Assembly (NCBI RefSeq): GCF_009882945.1
Contig: NZ_WTUY01000002.1
Span: 498,927 to 562,926 of the forward strand
DNA from: Alcanivorax sp. DP30
Lineage (GTDB): Bacteria > Pseudomonadota > Gammaproteobacteria > Pseudomonadales > Alcanivoracaceae
DNA length: 64,000 nucleotides
Direction of reading: 5' to 3'
The notes beneath the pieces are model-generated. The model worked only from the letters and a program-made list of their open reading frames with translations. It was not told the DNA's origin and searched no databases. The translations under genes and the position numbers were made by a program. This document shows positions 46,003-55,130 of this stretch, one piece after another; positions within the stretch are counted from its first letter, which is position 1, and each line of letters starts with the position of its first letter.

Positions 46003-46791
46003 ATGAAATTACATGGAAAAATTCTGATCACGGTAATGGCTGGCACCCTGGCAGCCTGTGCCACCTCGCCATTGGGCCGCAATCAGTTTCTGCTGATGCC
46101 GGAAGACCAGATGAGCGAAATGGGCGCCACCGCCTATGCACAGATCAAGCAGGACACCCCGGTAAGTGGCGATCAGGGCCAAACCGCCTATGTTCGCTGT
46201 GTGGCCAATGCCATTACCTCTACCCTGACGGACAAGCAAGCCTGGGAAGTGAATCTGTTCGAGGACAATGCCGCCAACGCCTTTGCCTTGCCCGGCGGCA
46301 AGATCGGTGTCAACACCGGTCTGCTCAAGGTGGCCAGGAACCAATCACAGCTTGCCACGGTCATTGGCCATGAAATTGGCCATGTCCAGGCACACCATTC
46401 CAACGAGCGCATGTCGCTGGAGTATGCCACACAGAATGGTCTTGGCCTGCTGGGGGCCATTGCCGGTCAGGATACAGCCGTCAAACAGGGCATCTTTGCG
46501 GCCCTAGGCATGGGCGCTCAATACGGTGTTGCCCTGCCCTTCAGCCGCAAGCACGAAGCGGAGGCCGACATCATAGGTCTGCAACTGATGGCCAAAGCCG
46601 GCTTTGACCCCCGTGAAAGCATCAATTTGTGGGTCAACATGGCCGCCTCAAACGGCAACGAGCCCCCCGAGTTCATGTCCACGCACCCTTCCAATGAAAC
46701 CCGTATCAACGGCCTGCAGTCCAAACTGCCCGAAGTCATGCCACTGTATAACAAGGCCAGGGCAGCGGGCCGCAATCCAAGCTGCGGCTAA
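46003..46791 (+). CDS. M48-family periplasmic metallopeptidase (lipoprotein)
   Basis: The 262-residue lipoprotein has the lipobox LAAC (residues 15-18) and the zinc motif IGHEIGHVQAHH (HExxH near 123), with the third ligand in the EAEADIIGLQLMAKAGFDP helix. PGGKIGVNTGLL is the usual strand before the motif. It resembles LoiP/BepA-type outer-membrane quality-control peptidases but lacks the TPR part of BepA, so LoiP-like is the better fit. GGGAG lies before the ATG, four bases past the UbiB-like stop. An intrinsic terminator follows. Confidence 0.88.
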   Translation: MKLHGKILITVMAGTLAACATSPLGRNQFLLMPEDQMSEMGATAYAQIKQDTPVSGDQGQTAYVRCVANAITSTLTDKQAWEVNLFEDNAANAFALPGGKIGVNTGLLKVARNQSQLATVIGHEIGHVQAHHSNERMSLEYATQNGLGLLGAIAGQDTAVKQGIFAALGMGAQYGVALPFSRKHEAEADIIGLQLMAKAGFDPRESINLWVNMAASNGNEPPEFMSTHPSNETRINGLQSKLPEVMPLYNKARAAGRNPSCG

Positions 46792-46834
46792 AGAGCAGCT
46801 ACCTGCTTCTAGCGACGAGTAAAACCCGCAAACA

Positions 46835-46859
46835 AAAAACGCAGCCAAGGCTGCGTTTT
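46835..46859. terminator. Intrinsic (probably bidirectional) terminator between M48 gene and nfuA
   Basis: AAAACGCAGCC-AA-GGCTGCGTTTT: an 11-pair stem flanked by A and T runs on either side, so it can stop both converging transcripts. Confidence 0.85.
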
Positions 46860-46901
46860 AGGTTTTACTAGTAGCTCGACGCTCGTAGCTCGCAGCTGCA
46901 C

Positions 46902-47495
46902 CTAACTGTAGTAGGCATTATCCGTAACGGTATGATCTGTCTTGTCCCGTACACCGCTGAGTTCAGGGATACGCTCCTTCAGGGTTTTCTCAACACCGTC
47001 GCGCAGAGTCACATCCACCACTGAGCAACCCTGGCAGCCACCACCGAATTCCAGAACCGCCACCATGTCCTCGGTCAGTTCCAGCAACTGAACACTGCCA
47101 CCATGGCTGGCCAGGTTCGGGTTGATCTCGGCGTACAGGACATAGTTGATCTTCTCTTCAACAGAGGCATCTTCGCTGATATCCGGCACCCGCGACTTGG
47201 GGGCACGGAAAGTCAGCTGGCCACCCATGCTGTCTTTCTTGTAGTCGATCACCGCGTCTTCCAGGTAACGAACGCTTTTGCCCTCAATCCAGGCGTGAAA
47301 GCCTTCGTAGTCAAGACGGACATCATCCGCTTCCTGCTCACCATCCGGGCAGTAGGCCATGCAACACTCTGCATGCGGGGTGCCCGGACGCTCGACGAAA
47401 ATACGTACACCGATGCCGTCCTGGTCCTGCTTGCTGAGCAAATCACGCAGGTAGTCCTGAGCGGGTTCAGTAATATCGATCAACAGCTCTGCCAT
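46902..47495 (-). CDS. nfuA: Fe/S biogenesis protein NfuA
   Basis: NfuA carries a 4Fe-4S cluster to apo-proteins. The 197-residue protein has the degenerate A-type scaffold N-domain (MAELLIDITEPAQDYLRDLL to about 100) and the C-terminal Nfu domain with GGCQGCSVVDVTLRDGVE, in which the CxxC cysteines bind the cluster. The length is close to E. coli NfuA (191). It runs leftward, convergent with the M48 gene. Confidence 0.94.
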   Translation of the reverse strand: MAELLIDITEPAQDYLRDLLSKQDQDGIGVRIFVERPGTPHAECCMAYCPDGEQEADDVRLDYEGFHAWIEGKSVRYLEDAVIDYKKDSMGGQLTFRAPKSRVPDISEDASVEEKINYVLYAEINPNLASHGGSVQLLELTEDMVAVLEFGGGCQGCSVVDVTLRDGVEKTLKERIPELSGVRDKTDHTVTDNAYYS

Positions 47496-47693
47496 TACGC
47501 TTCCTGATCCGGGTATATGACCGCCAGACGCGCCAAACGCCTGCGGGACTATCCTGACTATTTTAGTCAGGTACTCGGCAGTTGCAAATGATCTCCTCTG
47601 CCAGATTGGCGGTCAGGCTGTAAGTCCAGATTATGGAGGCGTAGAATACGGCTCTCACAGACAGGCCAGTTGGCAGTTAACAGCGGGACAGCA

Positions 47694-47921
47694 ATGACCG
47701 AACGTAACGACAGCGACAAGCAGGACAAACCCACCCTGATACAGACTATTCAGAGCATCCTGGCAGCCCTGCTGGGCGTACAGAGCGGCAAGAATCGGGA
47801 GCGGGACTTCACCAAAGGTGATGCAGGCAGCTACATTGGGGTTTACGTGGTGCTGGTGATTGCGCTGGTGATCGGCATGATCATCACCGTCAATATGGTT
47901 CTCGATGCTGCAGCCAAGTAA
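47694..47921 (+). CDS. DUF2970 small membrane protein
   Basis: I chose ATG 47694, with GGGA five bases before it. The 75-residue protein has the DUF2970 core (QSILAALLGVQSGKNRERDF) and one C-terminal membrane span (IGVYVVLVIALVIGMIITVNMVL). The function of the family is unknown. It lies between nfuA (divergent) and cysI, with a 151-base gap to cysI that probably holds the cysI promoter. Confidence 0.8.
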   Translation: MTERNDSDKQDKPTLIQTIQSILAALLGVQSGKNRERDFTKGDAGSYIGVYVVLVIALVIGMIITVNMVLDAAAK

Positions 47922-48072
47922 TTTCCCGTCTATTTTAAGCGTCCCACGTTATAGAGATATGCCAAGATATTTCTTTTAACTATAAGGGCGCTTTGCTAGA
48001 GTGCCGCTCTGCCTGTAGTGGGCACTCCTTACCTATTGAATTTTCAAGCATTTAAGGACGGTATACGGTCCC

Positions 48073-49722
48073 ATGTACGTTTATCAGGAACATGATCAGC
48101 AATTGCTGGAAGAGCGGGTGGCACAGTTTCGTGACCAGACCCGTCGCTACCTGGCCGGTGAACTGAGCGAAGACGAGTTTCTCGCCCTGCGCCTGCAGAA
48201 TGGTCTCTATGTTCAACGCTATGCGCCGATGATGCGCATTGCCGTTCCTTATGGCTTGCTGTCCAGCACTCAGCTGCGTCGCCTGGCGCATATCACCCGT
48301 GCCTATGACAAGGGTTTCTGTCATGTGAGCACCCGCCAGAACATCCAGCTCAACTGGCCTGCGCTGGAAGATGTGCCGGACATTCTTGCCGAACTGGCTG
48401 ACGTGCAGATGCACGCTATTCAGACCAGTGGCAACTGTATCCGTAACACCACCACCGATGAACTGGCTGGTGTGAATCCGAAAGAGATTGAAGACCCACG
48501 TCCCTGGTGCGAAATCATTCGTCAGTGGTCCACCTTCAATCCCGAATTTGCCTATTTGCCGCGCAAGTTCAAGATCGCTGTGAACGCGGTCCCGGATGAA
48601 GACCCTGCCATTATTGGTGTTCACGATATTGGTGTGCAGATCGTCCACAACGATGCCGGCGAAATCGGCTTTGAAGTCTGGGCCGGCGGCGGCCTGGGCC
48701 GCACCCCGATGACCGGCGCTGTGATTGGCGAATTCGTGCCATGGCAGCACCTGCTTTCCTATCTGGAAGCCATCCTGCGGGTGTACAACAAGTACGGTAA
48801 TCGTGACAACAAGTACAAGGCCCGCATCAAGATCCTGGTGAAGGCGCTGGGCGCAGACAAGTATCGCGAACTGGTTGAGCAGGAATTTGCCGAGCTCAAA
48901 GACGGTCCCATGACCCTCACCGAGCAAGAGGTAGAACGGATCCAGAAGTGCTTCACGGCGCAGGATTATCGCTCCGAGATAGATAGCAGTGATCTGGAAG
49001 CCCGTCTGGCTGATAACAAGGCATTCAGCCGCTGGTATCACACCAATACCCACGCTCACAAAAAGCCGGGTTACCGCGCTGTCACCCTGACCCTGAAGAA
49101 AACCTCCCGGGTTCCTGGTGACATTACCCACGAGCAGCTGGATGCTGTGGCCGATCTGGCAGACCAGTACAGCTTTGGCGAAATTCGCAACAGCCACCAG
49201 CAGAACATGGTGCTGGCGGATGTGGCAGCCAGCGATCTGTTTGTCCTGTGGCAACAACTGGATACTCTGGGTTTTGCGACCCCCAACCTGGGCCTCCTCA
49301 CTGACATGGTCTGCTGCCCCGGTGGTGACCTCTGTGCCCTGGCCAATGCCAAATCCATTCCCATCGCGGAATCTATCCAGCATCGCTTCTCAGATCTGGA
49401 TTACCTGCATGATCTGGGGACGCTGGATCTGAATATTTCCGGTTGCATGAACGCCTGTGGTCACCATCACATTGGCCATATCGGCATTCTCGGGGTCGAC
49501 AAGAAAGGCAAGGAGTTCTATCAGATCACACTGGGTGGACGCGGCGACAAGTTCACGCGTGTCGGTGAGAAGCTTGGCCCCTCATTCGAGGCCGACGAAG
49601 TCACTGACGTGATCGAGAAGATCATCAACCTCTACGTGGAAAAACGCCACGAGAACGAACCTTTCATCGATACTTACGAACGCATTGGAATGGACACGTT
49701 CAAGGAGCGCATCTATGGGTAA
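48073..49722 (+). CDS. cysI: Sulfite reductase hemoprotein CysI
   Basis: CysI reduces sulfite to sulfide. The 549-residue protein has the two ferredoxin-like halves of nitrite/sulfite reductases, with the ARG-type siroheme contacts (ISTRQNIQLNW as HVSTRQNIQ) and the four cluster cysteines in CCPGGDLCALAN and SGCMNACGHHHIGHIG. It lies just ahead of the DUF934 gene, as in Pseudomonas, and such single-subunit enzymes usually take electrons from ferredoxin or a separate reductase. Expression is probably under CysB control, encoded at 24148. Assimilatory nitrite reductase is a less likely alternative. Confidence 0.9.
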   Translation: MYVYQEHDQQLLEERVAQFRDQTRRYLAGELSEDEFLALRLQNGLYVQRYAPMMRIAVPYGLLSSTQLRRLAHITRAYDKGFCHVSTRQNIQLNWPALEDVPDILAELADVQMHAIQTSGNCIRNTTTDELAGVNPKEIEDPRPWCEIIRQWSTFNPEFAYLPRKFKIAVNAVPDEDPAIIGVHDIGVQIVHNDAGEIGFEVWAGGGLGRTPMTGAVIGEFVPWQHLLSYLEAILRVYNKYGNRDNKYKARIKILVKALGADKYRELVEQEFAELKDGPMTLTEQEVERIQKCFTAQDYRSEIDSSDLEARLADNKAFSRWYHTNTHAHKKPGYRAVTLTLKKTSRVPGDITHEQLDAVADLADQYSFGEIRNSHQQNMVLADVAASDLFVLWQQLDTLGFATPNLGLLTDMVCCPGGDLCALANAKSIPIAESIQHRFSDLDYLHDLGTLDLNISGCMNACGHHHIGHIGILGVDKKGKEFYQITLGGRGDKFTRVGEKLGPSFEADEVTDVIEKIINLYVEKRHENEPFIDTYERIGMDTFKERIYG

Positions 49723-50203
49723 GGTAATCATTGATGGTGCCATCGTGGACAACCAGTGGCAGCGTCTGGAAAGTGACTCTCTGGAAAACGGCCTGCCTGA
49801 CGGCAAGGTAATGGTTCCCCTCGCCTACTGGCAGGCCAACCGTGATGCCTTGCTGGCCCGTGGCGATGTAGCCGTATGGCTGGCTCCGGGTGAAGAGCCC
49901 CGTGATCTGGAAGAGGATCTGGAGCAGTTTTCCCTGATCGCCATCCACTTTCCGGCGTTCAAGGATGGCCGCGGCTATTCCTACGCGCGCGAGCTGCGTA
50001 CCCGTTACAACTTCAAGGGAGAAATTCGTGCCACCGGCGATGTGCTGCGTGATCAGCTGTTCTATCTGCAGCGCTGCGGGTTCAACGCCTTCGAAGTCCG
50101 CGCAGACCGCAGCATTGAAGAAGCCGTCGCCGGACTGCGCGACTTCACCGTGACCTACCAGGGCGACGTAGCCGACCCGCGACCGATTTACCGTCGCGCC
50201 TGA
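49715..50203 (+). CDS. DUF934 protein, CysI partner
   Basis: The ATG at 49715 overlaps the cysI stop by eight bases, so translation is coupled. The 162-residue protein has the DUF934 pattern LAPGEEPRDLEEDLEQFSLIAIHFPAFKDGRGYSYARELR followed by GEIRATGDVLRDQLFYLQRCGFNAFEVR. The family is always linked to cysI and is thought to help sulfite reduction (sometimes named CysX); its mechanism is not established. The terminator follows within 20 bases. Confidence 0.88.
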   Translation: MGKVIIDGAIVDNQWQRLESDSLENGLPDGKVMVPLAYWQANRDALLARGDVAVWLAPGEEPRDLEEDLEQFSLIAIHFPAFKDGRGYSYARELRTRYNFKGEIRATGDVLRDQLFYLQRCGFNAFEVRADRSIEEAVAGLRDFTVTYQGDVADPRPIYRRA

Positions 50204-50220
50204 TTGCGCTAGCGCCCCAC

Positions 50221-50255
50221 CGAAAACGCCGCTGTCACAACCAGCGGCGTTTTCG
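50221..50255. terminator. Bidirectional intrinsic terminator between cysI-DUF934 and zntB
   Basis: CGAAAACGCCGCTG-TCACAAC-CAGCGGCGTTTTCG is a 14-pair perfect stem with A/T flanks. It overlaps the last codons of the convergent zntB gene by about 20 bases. Confidence 0.85.
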
Positions 50256-51191
50256 CATCCAGATCACTACGCCCAAGGCAATCACGCTCATCCCGCCGCA
50301 GAACCACCAGAACGCACGATCATTCTCCAGGCCCGGCAACCCGCCTACATTGATCCCGAACAGGCCTGTCAGGAAGCCCAGCGGCAGAAACAGGGCCGAG
50401 ATAATCGCCAAAAGGTACATACGATCATTGATGGCTTCATTCTGAACGGCAAACACTTCTTCCTGGAGTAACGTGGCGTGCTCACGAGCCGCATCCAGAT
50501 CCTCCACCAGGCGCAACAGCCGGTCCGTTGCCTCACGGATCTGAATCACATCGCTATCCGAAAATAGCCGGTCGCTCTGCAACTTCACCAACGCTTCGCG
50601 CTGGGGAGTCAGATAGCGCCGCAGGGTGATGGCTCTGCGTCTCAACAACCCCAATTGCGAGGTCAGTGAAGCCGTGGGAGAGGCATCCAGTTGTTCTGCA
50701 CAGGTTTCTACCTCTGTCTCCAGATTCTCGATCACGTCTTCCATCAGCCAGGTCAGCTCATCCACCAGTGCAGCCACCAACTGGGTGGCCGACATGGCGC
50801 CCTCCCCTGCTTTCAGGGCTGCCTCTACCGTCTGCACAGATACGAGGGTGCGCTTCTGGGTACTGATGACGCCATGGGGGCCTAACCACAGGCGCAAGGC
50901 AATCATGTCTTCAGGTCGAGCGCCTGGTTGCAGGTTGACGCCGCGCAGGTAAACCAGAAGCCCACCAGCCACCTCAATGGCCCGTGGTCGGGTTTCAGCC
51001 GCAGTGAGCGCTTCAATTACCCGGCCCGGCACACCATTGGCTTCCATCCAGGACACTGTCTGTGGATGCGTATAATCAAGATGCGCCCAGTAGCACTGAT
51101 CCGACTTGAGGCGCTCCTCGGGCCCAAATGTGGTGCCGCCTCCCTCGCCATCAAGGTAGCAGCCAATCTTTAACCAACTGTTGTTATCCAT
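50235..51191 (-). CDS. zntB: Zinc transporter ZntB (CorA family)
   Basis: The 318-residue protein has the CorA fold: an N-terminal cytoplasmic funnel (residues 1-255) and two C-terminal membrane spans (LAIISALFLPLGFLTGLFGINVGG and FWWFCGGMSVIALGVVIW). The pore signature is GINVGG, the ZntB form of the CorA 'GMN' motif. Function is Zn2+ movement across the inner membrane. The long helix with DELTWLMEDVIENLETEVE is typical. It runs leftward, convergent with the sulfite reductase pair. Confidence 0.88.
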   Translation of the reverse strand: MDNNSWLKIGCYLDGEGGGTTFGPEERLKSDQCYWAHLDYTHPQTVSWMEANGVPGRVIEALTAAETRPRAIEVAGGLLVYLRGVNLQPGARPEDMIALRLWLGPHGVISTQKRTLVSVQTVEAALKAGEGAMSATQLVAALVDELTWLMEDVIENLETEVETCAEQLDASPTASLTSQLGLLRRRAITLRRYLTPQREALVKLQSDRLFSDSDVIQIREATDRLLRLVEDLDAAREHATLLQEEVFAVQNEAINDRMYLLAIISALFLPLGFLTGLFGINVGGLPGLENDRAFWWFCGGMSVIALGVVIWMRKRRWL

Positions 51192-51477
51192 TCAGCATCC
51201 CAGAGAAACGGCAAGATTCTTCACCTGAATAATGGAGCATTCAGGGTGCTGGAATCCACTGCAAAGGAGCAATGAACAACCGAAAGGCATTATTGACATG
51301 AAAGGCTTAAGCACGGGTAAGGAGGATTGATCTTTAGGGGATGCCAGGACGTCGAATCCACCAGAACGTTGATCCGGTTTTCCCGGCATTTGCACCAAGC
51401 TGTATCGGCCTCTCTACAACGCGGGGAAACCTGCCGGAAATGCGCGGCCAGAAGGCCGCACAAGGGCAAAAAAACAA
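51192..51477. other. Intergenic gap between acuI and zntB
   Basis: It lies downstream of acuI and upstream of zntB, both leftward. It should hold the zntB promoter. No REP element, terminator or gene is recognised. Confidence 0.5.
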
Positions 51478-52467
51478 TCAGGGTAGTCGGACTACTACGC
51501 GGCCCCGGACGCCGCCTTTGAGAATTTTGCTGACCCATTCATTCACTTCTTCCAGGCCGATCTCAGCCGCTTCGAGCTTGCTCATGCCACCGGGAATCCA
51601 TTCATCAGCCAGTAGCTGCCACATCTGCTGCTTGATCTCCACGGGCAACTCCACACTGTCCACGCCGAGCAGATTGACGCCACGAAGAATGAACGGGAAT
51701 ACCGTCATGTTGAGTTCCGGAGAGCCAGCCAGACCGCAACAAGCCACGCTGCCACCGTATTTCACGCTTTTCAGGGCAGTGGTGAGCGCGTCACCGCCGA
51801 CGCAATCCACAGCGCCAGACCACTGCTCCTTGAGCATGGGCTTGCAGGCATTCTCCAGGAAGGCTTCACGACTGATCACGTCGGAAGCACCGAGCTCCTT
51901 CAGCCATTCAACCGCATCCGGCTTGCCGGAAACCGCAACCACGTCAAAGCCCAGCTTGGCCAGAATCGCAACGCTGACGCTACCCACACCACCAGTGGCC
52001 CCCGTGACCAGCACCGGTCCCTGGTCAGGGTTGACCCCGGTGTCCAGCAAGGATTCGACACACAACGCAGCAGTGAGTCCAGCCGTACCCAGCAGCATGG
52101 CATCACGCGCAGCCAAGCCCTCCGGTAACGGCACCAACCATTCTTCAGGCACACGAATGAATTGTGCCAGGCCGCCATCGGTATTCATCCCCAGGTCATA
52201 ACCGGTACAGATCACCGCGTCACCTTTTGAGAAAGGGCCGTCCCCAGCCTCTTCCACCACCCCCACAGCATCAATACCCGGTGTATGAGGGAAATTCCGG
52301 GTCACACCCTTGTTACCCGTGGCAGACAACGCATCCTTGTAGTTCAGAGAAGACCACTGGACTCGCACCAGAACACCATTACTGCCCAGTTCGGACAACT
52401 CACGATCAATCAGATCTGTCTGGTAGCCGCCGTCAACTTCTCGTGTCTGTAGAGCCTGAAATGTCAT
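51478..52467 (-). CDS. acuI: Acryloyl-CoA reductase-type MDR oxidoreductase AcuI/YhdH
   Basis: The 329-residue medium-chain reductase has the AcuI/YhdH pattern: SSLNYKDALSATGNKGVTRNFPHTPGIDAVG near the N-terminus, VTGATGGVGSVSVAILAKLG as the NADPH-binding loop and GGSVACCGLAGSPELNMTVFPFILRGVNLLG. No catalytic zinc cysteines are present. It reduces acryloyl-CoA to propionyl-CoA, which would feed the methylcitrate operon in this same window. YhdH of other roles is possible, as substrate cannot be proven from sequence. Confidence 0.85.
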   Translation of the reverse strand: MTFQALQTREVDGGYQTDLIDRELSELGSNGVLVRVQWSSLNYKDALSATGNKGVTRNFPHTPGIDAVGVVEEAGDGPFSKGDAVICTGYDLGMNTDGGLAQFIRVPEEWLVPLPEGLAARDAMLLGTAGLTAALCVESLLDTGVNPDQGPVLVTGATGGVGSVSVAILAKLGFDVVAVSGKPDAVEWLKELGASDVISREAFLENACKPMLKEQWSGAVDCVGGDALTTALKSVKYGGSVACCGLAGSPELNMTVFPFILRGVNLLGVDSVELPVEIKQQMWQLLADEWIPGGMSKLEAAEIGLEEVNEWVSKILKGGVRGRVVVRLP

Positions 52468-52493
52468 CGGTCTTCTCCTGAACGTTAGGGGTT

Positions 52494-53546
52494 TCAGTGA
52501 ATCTGGCGCTGGCTGCCACGATGCCAGATTTTCTCAACGACGCGCTGCAGAGCGGATTCCATGGAGAAACCCAAACGTTCGCCCAGCTTGCGCTTCACTT
52601 CCCAGTTCACCTGATACAGGGTGACGGAATCCTTGCGTTGCTGCAGCAGTTCGTCACTGGTCATGATTTCGTCCACCAACCCCAGGTCCTTCGCCTGGGA
52701 GCCAAACCAGTGCTCACCGGTGGCCACCTTGTCGAGATCCAGACCACGGCGATTTTCACGCACAAAATCCTTGAACAGGCGATGGGTATCTTCCAGTTCT
52801 TCCTGGAATTTTTCCCGGCCCTTGTCGGTGTTCTCGCCCAGCATGGTCAGGGTACGCTTGTATTCACCCGCTGTCATAAGCTCCACGTCGATATCGTTCT
52901 TCTTCAGCAGCCGGTGGAAATTAGGGATCTGGGCAACTACGCCGATGGAGCCAATGATGGAAAACGGCGCTGCGACGATACGGTCTGCGATGCAGGCCAT
53001 CATGTAGCCACCACTGGCAGCCACACGATCCACCGCGACCGTCAGCTTGATACCGGCGTTACGGATACGTCGCAGCTGGGAAGCCGCCAGACCATAGCTG
53101 TGAACCAACCCACCTGGGCTTTCCAGACGCACCAGCACTTCATCATTCTGATTGGCTACCTGCAGCACAGCGCTAATCTCGCGTCGCAGGGTCTCCACAT
53201 CGCTGGCCTGCACATCACCGTCGAAATCCAGCACAAACAGTCTGGGCGGAAGTTTGTCTTCAGTGCCGGCTTTCTTTTTCTGCTTGGCCTCGCGCTTTTC
53301 CTGCTTCTGCTTTTCCTTGTGCGCCTTCTTGCGCTGCGCTTCTGGCAGAATTTCAGCTTCCAGGGCATCTTTCAGATCATCAAACTCATCGTTCAGATGC
53401 CGTACCTTGAGCTCTCCGTCCTCGCCACTCTTGTGACGGCCACGGGAGGCGGAGGCAGCAATGCCACCGATAATGAACAACAGAGCGACCACCAGGGTGG
53501 CGACTTTGGCGAGAAACATGCCGTATTCAGAAAGAAACGCGATCAC
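52494..53546 (-). CDS. sohB: Inner-membrane S49 protease SohB
   Basis: The 350-residue protein has an N-terminal membrane span (VATLVVALLFIIGGIAA), a Lys/Glu-rich coiled stretch (residues 65-95), and the S49 protease domain. The catalytic serine is in VAASGGYMMACIAD and the lysine in EYKRTLTMLGEN, with SIIGSIGVVAQIPN between. The length equals E. coli SohB (349). It faces the periplasm and digests signal peptides or membrane fragments. It follows the hypothetical gene of the fimL-nudC group with a 124-base gap. Confidence 0.93.
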   Translation of the reverse strand: MIAFLSEYGMFLAKVATLVVALLFIIGGIAASASRGRHKSGEDGELKVRHLNDEFDDLKDALEAEILPEAQRKKAHKEKQKQEKREAKQKKKAGTEDKLPPRLFVLDFDGDVQASDVETLRREISAVLQVANQNDEVLVRLESPGGLVHSYGLAASQLRRIRNAGIKLTVAVDRVAASGGYMMACIADRIVAAPFSIIGSIGVVAQIPNFHRLLKKNDIDVELMTAGEYKRTLTMLGENTDKGREKFQEELEDTHRLFKDFVRENRRGLDLDKVATGEHWFGSQAKDLGLVDEIMTSDELLQQRKDSVTLYQVNWEVKRKLGERLGFSMESALQRVVEKIWHRGSQRQIH

Positions 53547-53670
53547 GAGGTACCTGCTAGATTCAAGATGACTGCCTGCCTTACAGGCGGAATTCGGGTG
53601 ATTCTACCGAAGCCAGGCGGCCGGGGATACGGAAGAGCGGACCAACCGGGGAGATTGGCCCGGAGTGAAA

Positions 53671-54318
53671 TCAGTTCCAGCCGGAAATGGCTTGCTGGGC
53701 ACTGCCATTCATGGGGCGAGCCACCAAGCCTGTTTGCCCGGCGGTCACCTCGAACAAGGCACCATCCGCCATCGGCAGATAGGCTGCGCTGCCGTAACGT
53801 GCATCAATCAGAAGACTCCAGCCATCCTTTGCCATTTTCCACACATCCAGCCCCACCGGGTCGCGATGAAGGCTGTAAACAGTTCGATCCTGGGAGCGCT
53901 CATCTTCCAGGGCGTAGTAACGGCCGGAGATCCGATCCAGCTGATAACCCGGCTTCAGGCCCAGAAGCGCAAACGGCATCTTCCACTTGATGACACGCGC
54001 ATCCAGCTGCCACTGATCGCCTTTAAGGCGAAAATCTTCAGCGATGCCGTCGGTCCGTGTGACCGTGGCAATGAACGACTGCTCACCGGATTGGCGGAAG
54101 CTGACCGTCGCCACCGGGACTTCCTGAGCATATTCACGGTAGCCATAAATATTAAGTGCGAAGACACTCAAGTAGACCGCTACCCCTACCAGCAGCAGGC
54201 CGCCGGTTCCCTTCAGCCATTGCAGCAGCCACTTCTGGCGCAACAATATCCAGGCGCCAGCGATAACAAAAAACAGGCTGAAGCCAAACAAAATCAGAGG
54301 GGCAAGGGTGTAATTCAT
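53671..54318 (-). CDS. Conserved hypothetical membrane protein of the fimL-nudC operon
   Basis: The 215-residue protein has two N-terminal membrane spans (PLILFGFSLFFVIAGAWILL and GGLLLVGVAVYLSVFALNIYG) followed by a periplasmic beta domain with VATVSFRQSGEQSFIATVT, KWKMPFALLGLKPGYQLDRISGRYY and DAALYLPMADG-like strands. The ATG overlaps the nudC stop by four bases, so translation is coupled. I do not recognise a function; it resembles a multidrug/cation efflux-annotated hypothetical of pseudomonads. Confidence 0.72.
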   Translation of the reverse strand: MNYTLAPLILFGFSLFFVIAGAWILLRQKWLLQWLKGTGGLLLVGVAVYLSVFALNIYGYREYAQEVPVATVSFRQSGEQSFIATVTRTDGIAEDFRLKGDQWQLDARVIKWKMPFALLGLKPGYQLDRISGRYYALEDERSQDRTVYSLHRDPVGLDVWKMAKDGWSLLIDARYGSAAYLPMADGALFEVTAGQTGLVARPMNGSAQQAISGWN

Positions 54319-55130
54319 GATGGGTCCTTCGACTCCAGGCCGGCAATCCAGCTGTCAATCAGGGTGCGGGCAATGCTCCCGCGGGGCGGTATCTTGGGTA
54401 AGGATTGGTAATGAAACCAGTCCGCAGCAACGATCTCGTCATCGTCGATAACGATGTCTCCTCCGGCATAATCTGCATGAAACGCCAGCATCAAAGAATG
54501 CGGAAAGGGCCACGACTGGCTGCCAAGATAGGACAGACGCCCCACCTCCACACCGGTTTCTTCGCGCACCTCACGAACCAGCGCCTGCTCGGCACTCTCC
54601 CCCGCTTCCATGAAACCCGCCAGACAGGAATACATGCCGTTGGGGAAACGGGCAGAACGGCCCAGCAAGGCGTGATCACCCCGGGTAACGAGGGTGATAA
54701 TACAGGGCGTAATACGCGGGTACTGGGTATACCCGCAATGGCTGCACTGCATACACAACTCTTTGCCATGAGTTTGAGTCGGACTGCCACAGCGGCTACA
54801 AAAACGGTGGTTCTTTTGCCAGCTGAGAAACTGCAGCGCCCGGCTAAACATGGTGAAAGCCGCTTCATCCAGATCCCCGGCCAGCATATGACGCTGTGGC
54901 ACGGGCTGCAGACCGCCATCATCAAGCTCATGACGTGCCTGCTCACAGACATAGCAGGGCTCACCGTTCAGCCAGCCAAGGAAGTGATAATCCGGATGTT
55001 GCCGCAACAGAAAAGCCGGCATGGATGGCACTTCCAGACTGGTGTCCAGCAAGATGCTTTGATCATGGATCACATAACAACGGGCATTATCAGCGTCGCC
55101 ACTCTCAGGGCGTGACAGATCAATCATCAT
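54315..55130 (-). CDS. nudC: NADH pyrophosphatase / NAD-cap hydrolase NudC
   Basis: NudC cleaves NADH and removes NAD caps from RNA. The 271-residue protein has a zinc ribbon (RFCSRCGSPTQTHGKELCMQCSHCGY near residues 105-130), the Nudix box GFMEAGESAEQALVREVREETGVEVG and the NudC-specific motif SQSWPFPHSLM (usual SQPWPFP; here S for P). It overlaps fimL by four bases and the hypothetical gene by four, so all three are one operon, as in Pseudomonas. Confidence 0.93.
   Translation of the reverse strand: MMIDLSRPESGDADNARCYVIHDQSILLDTSLEVPSMPAFLLRQHPDYHFLGWLNGEPCYVCEQARHELDDGGLQPVPQRHMLAGDLDEAAFTMFSRALQFLSWQKNHRFCSRCGSPTQTHGKELCMQCSHCGYTQYPRITPCIITLVTRGDHALLGRSARFPNGMYSCLAGFMEAGESAEQALVREVREETGVEVGRLSYLGSQSWPFPHSLMLAFHADYAGGDIVIDDDEIVAADWFHYQSLPKIPPRGSIARTLIDSWIAGLESKDPS

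Noticed and set aside
48073-49722. Assimilatory nitrite reductase
   Set aside because: The overlapping DUF934 gene and the absence of nitrate genes favour sulfite reduction.
52497-53990. Plus-strand frame of 497 codons opposite sohB
   Set aside because: Antisense to a clear S49 protease, with Leu/Phe/Gln runs caused by the opposite coding strand.
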